Shown here in pieces: positions 32,501 through 44,660 of a DNA stretch of 64,000 bases (the first letter of the stretch is position 1; each line of letters begins with the position of its first letter). This DNA comes from Marchantia polymorpha subsp. ruderalis. Lineage: Eukaryota > Streptophyta > Marchantiopsida > Marchantiales > Marchantiaceae. The stretch is taken from the NCBI GenBank assembly GCA_037833965.1, contig AP031351.1, positions 8,878,501 through 8,942,500 on the forward strand, read 5' to 3'. The position numbers were made by a program, and so were the translations under genes. The notes beneath the pieces are model-generated. The model had not been told where the DNA came from and made no database searches. It saw only the letters and a program-made list of their open reading frames with translations.

Positions 32501-33714
32501 CCCAGCGTCTCCGCGTCCTCTGGTTGGACCGCTCCAACTCGCTTAGGTCTTCTTGCTAGGGCAATGGAACCAATCAAAGCTGGACGCAAGGAGTGCCAAT
32601 CTTGCTGAACAAACATAAGGTTTCAGTACAGAACCTCGCTTGCAATTGGGAACTTACGTCACCACAGAACTCTGAAAACCTTGATACTTTTGGAACTTGT
32701 ATAGGAGGGTTGAGCTACGGGTCAACAAAAACTACACAGGAGAATATTGTCTTCGAGTATCACTTACAAGTCGGTTCGAGAAGAAAGACGCGAGACTATG
32801 AATGGCAGTGTCTTCCATAGGTGTATTTGCCAGGTCCTCTAGTAACTCTGCTAGTAATAACAATCCTGCAAGCCAAAATCTCGGTTCCTTATATGGACTC
32901 AAAAACAATCATCTAAAAGTGTAAGTGCACGTTTCTCATAATATGAAAAAAAAAAAGAACATCCCTTGAATATACACCAATACATGCATAACAATCCTAG
33001 GTTCGTCCAAAGGAAAAATATGCGGTTTCCGAGCCTACCTCTTGCCCGGATCGCGTTGTCATTGGAAGTCAAGTACTTCCCCGCCACAAGGACCTGACAA
33101 AATGTCGTTATCAGTAATCGGCATTATGGATGCATGGAAGTGTGCAAATGCAAATGATGTCCTTACAGTAAAGACACGAAATCTTGGCGAGCATAATGAC
33201 GTCTTGGGAACAGGGCCTTGAAACTGCAACAGGGTAACCCACCAGCTGTTGAATTGTGATGGTTTTGTCGAGCAACAACTTTGATATCGCATTCCGACTA
33301 TCGACCTGCAATGAATTATCCAGCTTGTAAAAACGATCGGGCCCACGTGCCTCGCAAATAAGGTAAAGAAGCTAAGTGAATCCATTCTTCGCAAAGAAGG
33401 CAAACACTTTCCCTTGCGACTAAGCAAGGTCCCTGAACTTAGACATTATTGGCTCGAGTAAGATTGAAACTCTAACCCTTTCATCACGGGTATATCACAA
33501 TCGAAGGTTTCAAAAGATCGAAATTTATACGAACTCGTAACTGCTACTCTGAGAATGGAACTAGAATTATGCATCAAACTCCTGGTCCTGATTCAACAAG
33601 GAAGTACGCACAGAGCACTCACAAAGCAAAACCGACATGTACCTGTTTGCTAGTCGAACAATCAGGATCCACATAGACGTCGACATGAGCGACCCAATTC
33701 GAAGAGCAAGCCAT
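26565..33714 (-). CDS. MMS19: MMS19, cytosolic iron-sulfur assembly / DNA repair HEAT-repeat protein
   Basis: MMS19 is the HEAT-repeat adaptor that delivers Fe-S clusters from the cytosolic assembly machinery to DNA polymerases, helicases and TFIIH subunits. The gene model follows Arabidopsis MMS19 from end to end. Exons: 33643-33714, 33243-33305, 33039-33093, 32768-32865, 32446-32604, 32241-32300, 31568-31756, 31226-31276, 31022-31108, 30121-30874, 29436-29881, 29246-29322, 28949-29054, 27881-28746, 27621-27696, 27382-27496, 27125-27186, 26833-26913 and 26565-26648. All junctions are GT-AG and in phase, totalling 3501 nt and about 1166 residues, close to the plant norm. Diagnostic blocks are G-L-L-L-L-A-E-L-L-E near the N-terminus, L-V-E-K-L-A-S-I-F-P, and V-I-R-P-L-Y-K-Q-R-F-F near the C-terminus. 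Uncertain points: the exon 10 donor (30121 or 30124), and the end, since a strong donor (TG|GTAAGT) overlaps the stop and a further short exon is possible. Confidence 0.93.
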
Positions 33715-34330
33715 CGCTCGACCCCGCTGATTAGTTCGCCAGAATTCAGCTGACAACAAGGGGTCGGAAGCTGGCTGCGGTCAACTCATCGCTAGCTGGG
33801 AACAAACGAAACAATCGTCACCAGTCTGTAAAATCCGAAACGGAGCAACTCAAGGCCACGAGCAACAACAACCCAGTTCAACTTGTCAATGCCCGCAGTC
33901 TAAAAAGCAGAAAGGCTAGACAGACCGTAATTGCCAGTTCACACAAGAATCATGGGCAGCTTAGACTGACGAAAGTACGAACTCCGAGCTTCGATGAAAA
34001 AAATCCAATTCCAAATAAAACGATCATCGCGCCAGCCAAGGTAAAAATCGCGTGGATGCAACGCGACGTACGAGCTTCAATATCCACTGCACGGAGTGCA
34101 CCAGGAGATTAAGGGTTTCTGTCGCAGCTGGGTGCCGAGGGTGTGATGTGCCGAATGAGCAAGCAAGTTGAGAAATCATGCACCCCTCGAGGCAAAGAGA
34201 GCGCCCACGCACCAGGGCTCGAACCGAGCCAGCCAGCGCTTTCGATTGTGGCGGGAGTTTGCCAATCTCCAGTAGAAAATCCACGATCCTATCTCTAACT
34301 CTGGCGGCGATGATGCCACCCTTCCATATT
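33715..34330. promoter_or_regulatory. Presumed 5' flank and promoter of MMS19
   Basis: The stretch upstream of the MMS19 start codon must contain its leader and proximal promoter. No TATA box or other element stands out. A - strand frame at 34024-34284 (86 residues) lies here but matches nothing I know and may be an accidental or leader frame. Confidence 0.3.
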
Positions 34331-37300
34331 TGGAAGTCCCTCTAGTGGGGCACCCTAAACTCTTCTAACGCTCGTGCTCTCTTTGTCAGAGAATACTATT
34401 TCAGAAGCTCTATTCTCTCTAAATCCTCGTGCTCATTCTTATCTGTATTTCACAGTTCGTGATCAATCATCGCTTAGAATGTCTCATTATGATATTAATC
34501 TAGAACGAAAGTTGAAAAATTGGACACCATTACATGATACACACACGATGTACGGTAATTAGATTAGATGGAATGTCAATGACTAAAAATAATTAATTGG
34601 TTCTTATAATGATCCGATTGGATATTTCTCTTTTATTAATTGAATACTTATTCGAATCTCAAAGTTTGGTAAACAATTTCACATCAACGAATAATAAATT
34701 CTAAATTTTAAATTTTAATTTAATTTTGGGAAAATTTTCTTGAAACAATTCCTTTAGAATACAACGACATAATGTATTTCATATATTACGTTCTTGCAAT
34801 ATATTTTTACAACATTGAGAATATTGCAGTTCTATTTCAAGTACAAACGTCTAAAGCATTGACATGATACGTTATAGTTTGAGAAAGAAATTTCCAGATC
34901 ACAAAAATATACATGATTTTAAGCATCAAAACTAGAATCAGAGAATAAACAAAAATAAACATAAAGTTGAGCATCAACACTAGGACCACAAATGATAAAT
35001 TGAGAATTAAACCAATGAGTTTAAATAATATTTTGAATCCACAAAATACATTGCCACAACTAGAGATTATAGCCAATGTTATATATAAAATCTTTGAAAA
35101 TGCACACAAACACACTACATAGCATAAAGTAATGATGATTATGTTTTCAAAAAGTTTATATTATCTTTTTGATTGATTCTAGATAATTAATTGGATAATG
35201 TATTGATTATTTTGTAGAAAATACATGATATTTTATGAAAATATCGGATTTGCATGAAATCTAAAAAACTGTAAGGTGTAACTTAAGTTTGGATTTTACT
35301 CTAGTTAGTTAACCTTAGTTAGTTGTCGCGGTTAAACTGCCACTAAATATTCTTGTTAACATTCATGTTTTTGACTCGGAGATCGTCATTAACAGTTTGA
35401 AATTTTCCCCGGGGACGTAGGCCCCAGCTTGGGTTAAATCACGCACCTCGCGCGTGTTGTGTCTTGTCTCTTGGGTGATTTCTGCCTTTTTACAGATGGT
35501 GCATTTTAGTTTCTACTACTGTTAGTTCCATGTTCTACTTGACAAAAAAGACTTTCAAGATAAGTTGATATGGACATCTGTATGTACATTATTGACTGTA
35601 GCTACTATCTATGCATAATATTTAATGTGTTGTTATGAAGATGTCAATTCATCCTTACAAATCCAATATCACAATCTAATGTCTCAATACATGAACACAA
35701 GTGGATATAAACTAATAAAAATAATCAACTATGGTTGATTATTTTTAGAAAAATCCAACATCAAATGGAATGAAATCTTATAGACTAAATTTTTATGGAA
35801 GAGACTATGTATATATTTTCATTATATATATGGATATATTGTTATTCTAGGTACTGTTTAACAAAACCAAATTCTGAACATATTAAAAAAATAATCCACA
35901 AATCTAGATATTGTATATTTCATAAATTGCAATCATAAGTATGCAGTTTGCATTCAAATTTTTTTGCTAAAAATTAATTATTATTATCACAATCATATCG
36001 TTACATCTTTAGTTATTTAGATCTAAAAAAATTACTCAAAATGAAATTAAAGTTGCATTATAGTGGATTATAGTAATCAACAATCTGTGCTTTTGATAGT
36101 AACACTGATTATGTTAATTGATAATATCACATCAGCAATCAGTGTTCTTTATATATAAAAGAAGTCTATTATATGATAAATATTTATTCAAAATTAAAGA
36201 CCTGCATGAAATAAAAAATAATTTTTTCATTAAAATTTAAATAATTTTTATATTTCAAGCACATGTGATGTTTTATCTTATGATTCTTTATAATTTTATA
36301 TCAAAATCATGTGATATGAGAATATCATACAATTTTGAGTTACTATAATGAAAAATCCAAATTTATAGTTTTTATTATATATCAACTAATTTTCTTACTT
36401 ATTGAAGTAAATTACACATCAATATTTTTCAAAGCTAGACAATGTTGTGAATCTTCATCCAGAATATAGTGTATGAGAATATACCAAAATTACTGTGATC
36501 AATGAACCTTTCATCAAGCTCCAATCAAACAAAACATAGACGTCATTTTTCCCATGCCATCACACATAATAACATCCTAACACCCTCTGATGCTCGTGGC
36601 TTCACTGGTAACTTTCATCACCTTAGTGGGTGTCCGTGCTAAAGTTGCACGCTATTAGAGTATGGTTTGGTAAAGTCTGGGTGCAAGGTAATGATTTTAA
36701 GGACAGAATTTGCATGACATAATTAATAGGGGGCGAGAATTGAGATCAACGTACTAGCAAGCAATACCCACAATGACAATGAGAGGTTTGGTACTTTCGT
36801 TTAAACCACAACAACGAGAGCTACTACATGATGAAGTACTTTGTGTCGATATACTTTCTTCTGTTAACTACCTTGCTCGGGGCGTTTGGCGCGGCGTTAT
36901 GAGACACCCATTTTCTGTCCTATCTATAATCGATTCTTTACCTAATTGTGACTACCAACAAAAAAACGAAAAAAAAAAAGCACTGAGTTACAAATTGAAT
37001 CAAATCTGAGGGCTACTGGAGTTGGATGATTACATTGACATCTCACCACTTTGGATATAACATATGTGGTTTTGATCTCTTTGATGTTCATCTTATTACA
37101 TCTTATTAATATATCAATCTAACCATGGAATGATGAACTTGCTGGTAGGATTTTACTTCAGGGCTTCTTAGGAGTATCCTCTATGTGACTTTTAGTAAAG
37201 TGTTCTAGGCGCATTCTATTTCATATGCTTCCTAGTAAGCTTCTTCAAGACTACATGGTATTTTTGTATGATGTTTGTTGGGATGATATTTATTTCCCCT

Positions 37301-38080
37301 TCTACTTCCACAAGGAAATACAGTACGATACGAGCATCGCAAGTTACGAGTTAAATTGAGCCACAATATACTCTAGTTTGCCCAAATTTGCACCTTCGGG
37401 TTGGATCAAAAGTATAACATAGCTGCACAGGTCCTTAATCACTTTTCTAGTACTTGATGGATAAAACCAGATGTTTTAAGTGCTTGATGGTGTCTCCCTC
37501 CCTTTTTGCCACATTCCTCGTATTTCCTAGAATTCTCTTTACCAATGCAACATCTCGCCAGGAGCTTTGACTTGGACACTGGGGGTTTAAGAAGAAAGCT
37601 GATCAGCTCCTGTTTGACATGAGCTCCTACACAATTGGGCTTACAAATACGAGTAAGGACCTTGAGCAGCTTTGATACACTGTTCATTATTTGATTCCAA
37701 CAAGAGCACCATCACCACGAGGGAACGTAGCTGTTCTTCATTACTTAATTCAGTTAATAAATTTTTAATTAATTAACTGAATCAATTAACAATTGACAAT
37801 TAACTGAATTAATTAATTACTTCAGTGAATTGTTGTTCTTCAATAATTACTTCTTCAAAAAAACTCAATTCATCACTGAGTTAATTATGTGCTAGCGAAG
37901 CTCACCTCTTGGTGAATGGATTTTTCCAAAGCCTTTACTATTTCAATTCAGGCTGCTACAGTCGTCATATTCCTTGCGAGGAGGATCACGAAATTCACTT
38001 GATTCTTAAGGCGAATGCAGCAGATCACTGCAAGGCAACGACAAATGTAGCTATCGGATCGGAACTCCAGCAACAATGGT
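34331..38080. other. AT-rich gene-free stretch
   Basis: About 3.7 kb of AT-rich sequence with no credible coding potential on either strand. At 37740-37860 there is a cluster of direct and inverted copies of a taactgaatt-type word that could fold back on itself. Nothing else was recognised. Confidence 0.6.
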
Positions 38081-38085
38081 AATGA

Positions 38086-38364
38086 TCACACCACGACTAC
38101 TGGATTTAGCTGTTGAAAGAACAGTACGTCACGGCTCTTGCCCTCACTATATGAAGCAGTGAAACCGACGTAGAACGACTCGTCGAAAAGTTTAGAGAGG
38201 TCAATCTTATAGCTCACGAGCGCTGAATCGAGCTTAGCATTTGTTGGGCTCAGCTGGACGACGAACTCCACCCGGACCTGAATTGGCTTTGCACAAAACA
38301 TGGAACATGGGGAAGAACATGGAGCGTGTGATACAGAAGTCAAGGCGGTGTCGATCTCAAGCAA
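38086..38364 (-). pseudogene. Legume-lectin-domain fragment of a lectin receptor kinase
   Basis: Within a 92-residue frame, K-P-I-Q-V-R-V-E-F is followed about 15 residues later by V-S-Y-K-I-D-L-S-K-L-F-D-E-S-F-Y-V-G-F-T-A-S. This is the C-terminal third of a legume-lectin (L-type) domain. The neighbouring intact kinase has the corresponding L-D-V-Y-D-V-F-A-E-T-M-W-V-G-F-S-A-A. The fragment ends in a stop shortly after the domain. No transmembrane or kinase part follows, and the front half of the domain is not recognisable upstream. It is a decayed or partial relative in the same cluster. An alternative is a last exon of a soluble lectin. Confidence 0.55.
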
Positions 38365-39232
38365 GTCGACATTCCGACAGTGTCGTATGCCACTGCTATG
38401 TTATTGAGCTGCCTACTTCCCCATATCGAGTGAAGGCACCCATGGAAGCAGAGTTGTGAGCGATACTCAATACTTTCTACAGCGCGAAGGTTAGCATCAA
38501 GAGCACGCACACCAAGGCAACTCTCTACTACATGCTTAGGTGATGGACATTCATCAATGATCCAAGGAGTCGGTGGTCCGTGTGGATACCCACAGGCTTA
38601 CTGGATAATCGATGGCAAGGTCTTGCACAGAGCGAGGAGGAGCCGCAGCATGAGTGAAAGGTGAGCCGAGAATATCCTCTACAATTTCGCCCGTGACATG
38701 GCGACCACGGAAAGCGAAGTGCTCACAGGACCGTCTAGGAAAAGTTTTGTGTCATTGACCGATGCACCGCAAGCGAAAGGACGTTCGTCGAGATGCTTCT
38801 TCACCCACAGGCGAGACATGGGTGGAGAAATATACATTACAGTAAAGACCGGTGGCACTCGAATGAAAGCAGTGTGCTTCCAATTTCCACACAAATTTCA
38901 GCAATTGGCACATCTTCTCGAGGACTTGAGTCCTTCGGAAGAAAAAAAGTTTTATATAATACAAGTACACGTCTTGAGACCAGGGAGAGGTAGCCTGAAG
39001 ATCAATCTAGTGTAGGAGGGCTCTCTATCTGTACAAAATATCTCCAACTTAGATATTCGAGGTGAGGACTGTCAGTGGGGAACGACGCCGGGAGGGAGGC
39101 AGGAGGCCGAGGCAAGCTAGCTCAAGAATTCTCCACCAGTCGGTCCATGAGGAGGGCCAAAACTTGGCCTGCGGCAGCTGATCTCAAAATTCCTTCGGCC
39201 CGTGGAGAGCCGGGTCCGAAAGGCTCGATAAA

Positions 39233-41377
39233 TCAAAGGCCGAGCAGGGGAGCCGAGTTAGTGGACGACGGGGCCGGAGGGAGTTTCGGGGAGCTCCGAC
39301 TGCTGCCGCTGCTGTCGCTGCTGGTGCTGGAAGAGCTGAACGATGTCGTCTTCAGAAGGTTCTGATAATGAATCTGAGGCAAGTCCGACGAGTACATGGG
39401 AGCAGGCTTCGAGGCGGGAACGGGAACCATGGGCACGTCCCCGGACAGAATCTGGATGACTTGCCGCATGGACGGGCGGCAGGAGGGATCGGGGTGCGAG
39501 CAGATGAGCCCCAGCAGCAGCACGAGAGTGATCTCGGACTCGTCGAATTGGCCCTCGAGCCGCCGGTCGACGATCGACATGAGCTGCCCTCGGCTCAGAC
39601 TGCTCCACACGTAGTCCAGCAGGATCATGCGCTCGACCGGCAGTCCGTTGTCGAAGGCCCGCCGGCCGCACGCAATCTCCAGCGCCACCGCCCCGAACGC
39701 GTATACGTCCGTCTTGACCGTGAACTTCCCCTGGAACGGCGCCTCGGGCGCGATGTAGCCGTAGGTGCCCGCGACCTGCGTCGTGGCCGCCGTCTTCTGG
39801 TGGTCCACCATCCGCGCCAGCCCGAAGTCGCCCAGCTTGGCGTTGAACTCGCGGTCCAGCATGATGTTGCTGGACTTCACGTCGCGGTGGATGACCTGCT
39901 GGATCCACCCCTCGTGCAGGTAGTCCAGCGCGGCCGCCAGCCCGTGGACGATCTTGAACCGCTGCGCCCACGACAGCGCCGGCGAGGCCTCGTCACCGTC
40001 GCGGACCTCGAAGAGCGCCTTGTCCAGGCTCCCGTTCGGCATGAGCTCGTACACGAGCAGGAACTTTCCGTCGTTGCGGCACCAGCCGAGCAGCTGGACG
40101 ATGTTGCGGTGGCGGATCTGCGTGATGATGGACACCTCGGACATGAACTCGCGCTCGCCCTGCTTCGAGTTCTCGGCCACGCGCTTGATGGCCACGGCCT
40201 CCCCCGTGGCCGCCAGCACACCCCGGTACACGCTGCCAAATCCGCCCTGGCCCAGCTTCGACTTCTCGCTGAAGGCGTTCGTGGCCGCGCTGAGCTGCTT
40301 GTAGCTGAACGTGTTGGCCAGCGAGCCCATCTCCCACACGCTCTCCTGCTCCGCCGCAAACCGCGCCGCAGACCTTTTGCGGAACGCCGTCCGGCCCTTG
40401 CAGGCGCTCCAGAGCGCCAGCGCGCTCAGAATCAGCACGCACGGAATTCCGATCGACAGGCCCAGAAAGTCGATCAGGTTCCGCACCCCCCGGTCCACCG
40501 GCCGGTCGCGGTGCCGCTCCGGGCCGGGAGCGCGGGGGGGCGGCGCGGACAGTGTCCCGGTCGGCAGCCCGTAGCTGGTGAACACCCAGTCCTTGACGGT
40601 GTACAGGCTGACGCCCCAGCCATTGGCGGCCGAGAACCCGACCCACATCGTCTCGGCGAACACGTCGTAGACGTCCAGCGGGAACTGCAGTAAGGCCTCT
40701 TGCGGGCGCGCCGAGGAGTTGGCGATGCGCACATCGAGGTCATGCGTGGTGCCGTTGTAGTCGATCCAGGCGTAAGTGGGCTGGCCGTCGCGGAAGTCGA
40801 CGCCAACGTCGTACGCGTTGGCCACCACCTTGGAGTGCACGGTCTCGAGGTCGACACCGACGTGGTTGCCATTGGGGTCGTCGTAGTCGGCGTTCTTGAA
40901 GGTGTCGAACTCGACGGCCAGCGTCTTCGGGCCCTGCTGCCCCACGTCCGTCGACCCGTTGTACACGCCGAGAAACGCCCCCGGCGACCCGATCCAGTCC
41001 CGGCTGGCGATGGCCACGAAGGCCAGCCCGTCGCCGCCGTTGCCGAACTTGGTGCCCACCGGCGTTACCCGGAAGGTAAAGCTCGTGGTGAACGAGCCCG
41101 ACTGCCGGGTTCCCGGGTCGACCATGCGCAGCCCCTCGGCGTACAGCGCCATGCCTCGCGCTCGTCTGAAGGTCAGGATGTCGACCTGCCTCGAGTCCGG
41201 CGTCAGCGTCAGCCGCCCGCCCTGCGAGCTCGCGTCGCCCAAGCAGATCATGTTCTCGTTGCAGTCGAAGTCGCCATCCAAGCTGAAATTCAGATCGGCT
41301 CCGATCGCGACCCGCAATTCGTCCACGCTCCCGAGAATTGCTATCAGGACATACGCATGCACGAGGAGCTTGAACAT
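39233..41377 (-). CDS. L-type lectin receptor-like kinase
   Basis: A single-exon, 714-residue plasma-membrane receptor kinase. Residues 1-27 look like a signal peptide and 28-270 are a legume-lectin domain with the metal/sugar-binding stretch V-E-F-D-T-F and N-H-V-G-V-D. The transmembrane segment is at about 303-325. The cytosolic kinase (about 372-645) has the glycine loop G-Q-G-G-F-G-S-V-Y (376-384), K398, E414, H-R-D-V-K-S-S-N (497-504), D-F-G (517-519) and A-P-E (543-545). All catalytic residues are present, and it is an RD-type kinase. A serine-rich tail (679-705) follows. The frame is clearly more GC-rich than its surroundings, which creates long spurious frames on the other strand. The family senses extracellular ligands in defence and wall signalling; the ligand here is unknown. 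Confidence 0.95.
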   Translation of the reverse strand: MFKLLVHAYVLIAILGSVDELRVAIGADLNFSLDGDFDCNENMICLGDASSQGGRLTLTPDSRQVDILTFRRARGMALYAEGLRMVDPGTRQSGSFTTSFTFRVTPVGTKFGNGGDGLAFVAIASRDWIGSPGAFLGVYNGSTDVGQQGPKTLAVEFDTFKNADYDDPNGNHVGVDLETVHSKVVANAYDVGVDFRDGQPTYAWIDYNGTTHDLDVRIANSSARPQEALLQFPLDVYDVFAETMWVGFSAANGWGVSLYTVKDWVFTSYGLPTGTLSAPPPRAPGPERHRDRPVDRGVRNLIDFLGLSIGIPCVLILSALALWSACKGRTAFRKRSAARFAAEQESVWEMGSLANTFSYKQLSAATNAFSEKSKLGQGGFGSVYRGVLAATGEAVAIKRVAENSKQGEREFMSEVSIITQIRHRNIVQLLGWCRNDGKFLLVYELMPNGSLDKALFEVRDGDEASPALSWAQRFKIVHGLAAALDYLHEGWIQQVIHRDVKSSNIMLDREFNAKLGDFGLARMVDHQKTAATTQVAGTYGYIAPEAPFQGKFTVKTDVYAFGAVALEIACGRRAFDNGLPVERMILLDYVWSSLSRGQLMSIVDRRLEGQFDESEITLVLLLGLICSHPDPSCRPSMRQVIQILSGDVPMVPVPASKPAPMYSSDLPQIHYQNLLKTTSFSSSSTSSDSSGSSRSSPKLPPAPSSTNSAPLLGL

Positions 41378-43390
41378 ATTCTGCCCCGTTCCCCAGATCA
41401 GATCGGCACAATCCAGATCTCAATCTCGTCGATGAAAATCACAAAATTGCCACGTGTCGACGAATCTTCGCGCCGCCGACTGAAATCGTCCGGAATTCAT
41501 ACACTCGTACAGACCTGGACGAAGGAGACTGACAGTGAAGCTCCGTTGCATCACCGACGCTCGCCTCGGATGCCATGTGCGGTCTTGACTGGTCTATTGC
41601 CGACTTCAAGATTTCTCCGCCATGGGAACCGAGTTAATGCCCGTCGTACCCGAGAAATCCATCGCGCTCGCTCGCTCGCTCCTGCAAACTTTCTTCGACA
41701 ATTCGCACCACGTTCGTACCGCGCACTAAATCAGAGGAACCAAAGTCACAGATCCAAGCCAATGATCGATGCCATCCACGGGACCTGAGAGTGTTCCAAC
41801 GCTACGAATTACTACTACATTGGCGATCGACCTGCCACTGATGTGATGCAACAAAATCGATCTAGATAATCCGAGCGGCTTGTATCGGTCGCTCATGCTG
41901 CAAGGCAAATGCCAAACATCCCAACGACCTCCGAGTCCAGTCACTAAGATCGTCGATCGATCTAAGAGTGTAAGAAATCCACGCAATGTGCAAGTGTCCC
42001 TTGATGACTGAGATTAGAGACAGCTTCCCGGACTTAAAGTCGAGCGCGGACTTACTACGGACGTGAAATCTGGCAGAGCCTGGATGGGTCTTGCAGCATT
42101 AGCAGGTCCAGTTCAGCATCGTCTCACATTGACCCCTTCAATGATTCCTTCTAGTAGCCAGCCCTCTTGCTTCCAAAGTTCGATTCACAGTGAGTGAGTG
42201 CAGATCGACTTCTACTATCAGCACTGGCCATGGGTCGATCCTACTGTTGCCACTCAGCCATGATCTCATGATCAGTTCCCAGTGCCCGGCGTCGGCGGAG
42301 CTACAGGTCCGGCTTGCACAATGTGTGACTGACTGCGGGTGCATGCTGTGGAAGCCCCGATCCTTCAGAGTGTTCTGCTCAGTGCACGGAACAAATGCCT
42401 CCTAAAGACTCGGTGGATTATTCGGGTGCAGTGCAGTGTTCAGACTTCAGGATTGCAGTCGGTCGCTTACAGTGAGCATTTGGTACCCCAACGAGTGATC
42501 TATTTGGAGGTCATCGATGATCAGAATGCTGAAGCTTCCGAGCACACTTGACCTCATCGCGACTGGCCCTGCCAGTGCAGAGGCTCATGTTTGCCATGCG
42601 CAAAGGGGATCTGTAACATGAATCATGAACCTTTCTATATATGAGATTTTTCCAGCAATGAGACGCAGATATAGAGCGTGTGCGATCGGATTCCGTGCAA
42701 CAGTTGTTCGTAAGCATATATTTAGGACCTGGGTATTGTTTCGACACCAGAGCTGTAGCTACAGAGCAGCTGGCTTCGAGAATTGTCCACGTGCGTGGTT
42801 GAGGAGGTGGCATCTCTGGACTGAAAGTTGCGTAATCGGTGCACGTGGATATGAAGACTGGCAAAAAGGATCGTGACAGTTCTCCAGCTTTCTCTTTATC
42901 TTATTGCCCAGGGGGGGATTCGCGTCAGGGTTTCCGACTCGTCTTCATCCTGGAAGCAAACAGGTCCAGATCTCGTAAGCATACATCGTCCTATATTCCT
43001 GATGTCACGATCAACCGAAAGCACTGTCATGAGGACTAGCAGTGGGTCGAGTTCTCCTCATGATCGTGGTTCATAACTTGGCAGATTAAGCGAAAGCGCT
43101 TTTGAAATGCGGAGGGAGCAGAAGATGAGATGATTTTCAAGTCTGGAGAAGTTCTGCACGTTCTGCTTAGCAATCCTTAACAAGAGGACGATTGCGAAGA
43201 TCTTCGACATTCATACTGTTTAAGGAAGGATACATCCAAGTCGTTCGGCGAAGAGCACAGTGAGATATTTGTCACCGCCACGCTTTGTTTCTGGAATATA
43301 CGTTCGCACTCAAGAAACTGCCATCCTGTAGAAGTCGTTGTTCTAGGAAGATACAAATGACAGATACAATTCATGGGCAAAGTCCTGGTT
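41378..43390. other. No supported gene; presumed promoter of the lectin kinase at its left end
   Basis: The few hundred bases after 41377 form the 5' flank of the - strand lectin kinase gene. Beyond them only short, unrecognised open stretches occur on either strand. No repeat or RNA gene was seen. Confidence 0.4.
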
Positions 43391-43399
43391 GTTATCTTG

Positions 43400-44660
43400 C
43401 CCAGCTACAATCGAGGAACTGCTCCAACGCCCTGAATGCATCGACGCGTGAAACAAAGGGTTGTAGTTTTTCTCTGTGAATTTTGGTGAGCAAACAAAAT
43501 GTCATGCCACCAACTCTTTTGGGCTCAAATACACCTTCACCATCTGGATGTCGCTTTCCCGGGCACAGCATGAGTTTCGAATATCCATTACGGGACAAGT
43601 GCAGTCATCATTTATCTATCATGGTTAAGTGCAGTAGATCCATGCAAGTCGGTAAGAAGTCAGTGGAAACGCAGAAGAGAAGAGAACTGCAGACTCCTGC
43701 GAGTGATATCTTCACAGGATAATCCAAGACCTGCTTGTGTGAGGTAAGTGTCTCAGACGTTTCGTGGGTGAACTCGAGAGTTGGCACTCGATCTGGTGGT
43801 GCGATGAGGATGCCTACTTTACCATCTGGGGTCTAATCGGTCTTCAAGAAAGTTATTTGACCTTTCACACTTCCAACAACTAGTCCTAAAAACTCTGCGC
43901 CATATTAGAAACTATGCCCATGTAAGGCTACGTATAGCTAGAGTTGGTACTTTCACGCTGTGTAGTATGTGCAGCATGGAAATTCCAACATCCATCGGTG
44001 TCTGGCTGCAGATAACTATCGAAGGTACAATTTGCAGGCTTAACTTCCAAACCAATATCTGTACAGCCTTGTAGACCGTCTTCAAGTTGACAGTTTTATG
44101 TCAACAACATGTACGTCGTTGCTTGACTCTACGTTCCAGTTTGAGGTGTGGGAGGGATGTCATGTGTTATGATCATTGTGTTCCCGAGATTGAAGCTCTG
44201 GTGCACCCGAAACCATGTTAGATCATATGCTGTTACTGCGAGGCATTCAGCAGAACCCTCTAAGAAAATGAGAATAGCACAAAGTAATGCGCATCGGTCT
44301 ATTTACGGCGTAATAACCCGAATAAGCAGACATATTACACTCACCTTGAGCATGGTACATATTTTCTTTGACTTCACGAAGCATGTGATACTTTAATCTC
44401 GAAAGCTAAGAAGGTGGCAGGTGATGTCTTTTTGCGATTTGACAAGCTCTGAAACAGTAGAAAGCTCTAGACTTCAGCTGTGACCACTGCGTACATGAAA
44501 ATATATTTTTTCCCCACTTGCAATATTCACAGTAGATTCAAAAGTGGTAGAGGAGGTCGTAGAAAGTTCCAATGTACTTATGACTTTCAAATTGTCATCA
44601 ATTTCCATAACCTTCTCTCCCTGTGCTCCGCAAGACACATACGGAGATTCTCGTTCCGAT
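43400..44660 (-). pseudogene. Probable decayed protein-coding region, unidentified
   Basis: Several - strand stretches look protein-like, but they lie in different frames with stops between them. Examples are G-K-V-G-I-L-I-A-P-P-D-R-V-P-T-L-E-F (about 43760-43840), L-E-V-K-P-A-N-C-T-F-D-S-Y-L-Q-P-D (about 43980-44050) and E-K-V-M-E-I-D-D-N-L-K-V-I-S-T (about 44550-44620). I cannot assign a family. An intron-rich gene with a wrong guess of frame is the alternative reading. Confidence 0.25.

Noticed and set aside
34024-34284. 86-residue - strand frame upstream of MMS19 as an extra first exon
   Set aside because: The MMS19 N-terminus at 33714 already aligns with the start of the Arabidopsis protein, and no donor links this frame in phase.
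39368-41788. Long + strand reading frames (441 and 362 residues) and other - strand frames over the lectin kinase
   Set aside because: They are shadows of a GC-rich real gene on the opposite strand. They lack any domain and are rich in R, A, H and P as expected from antisense of GC-rich codons.
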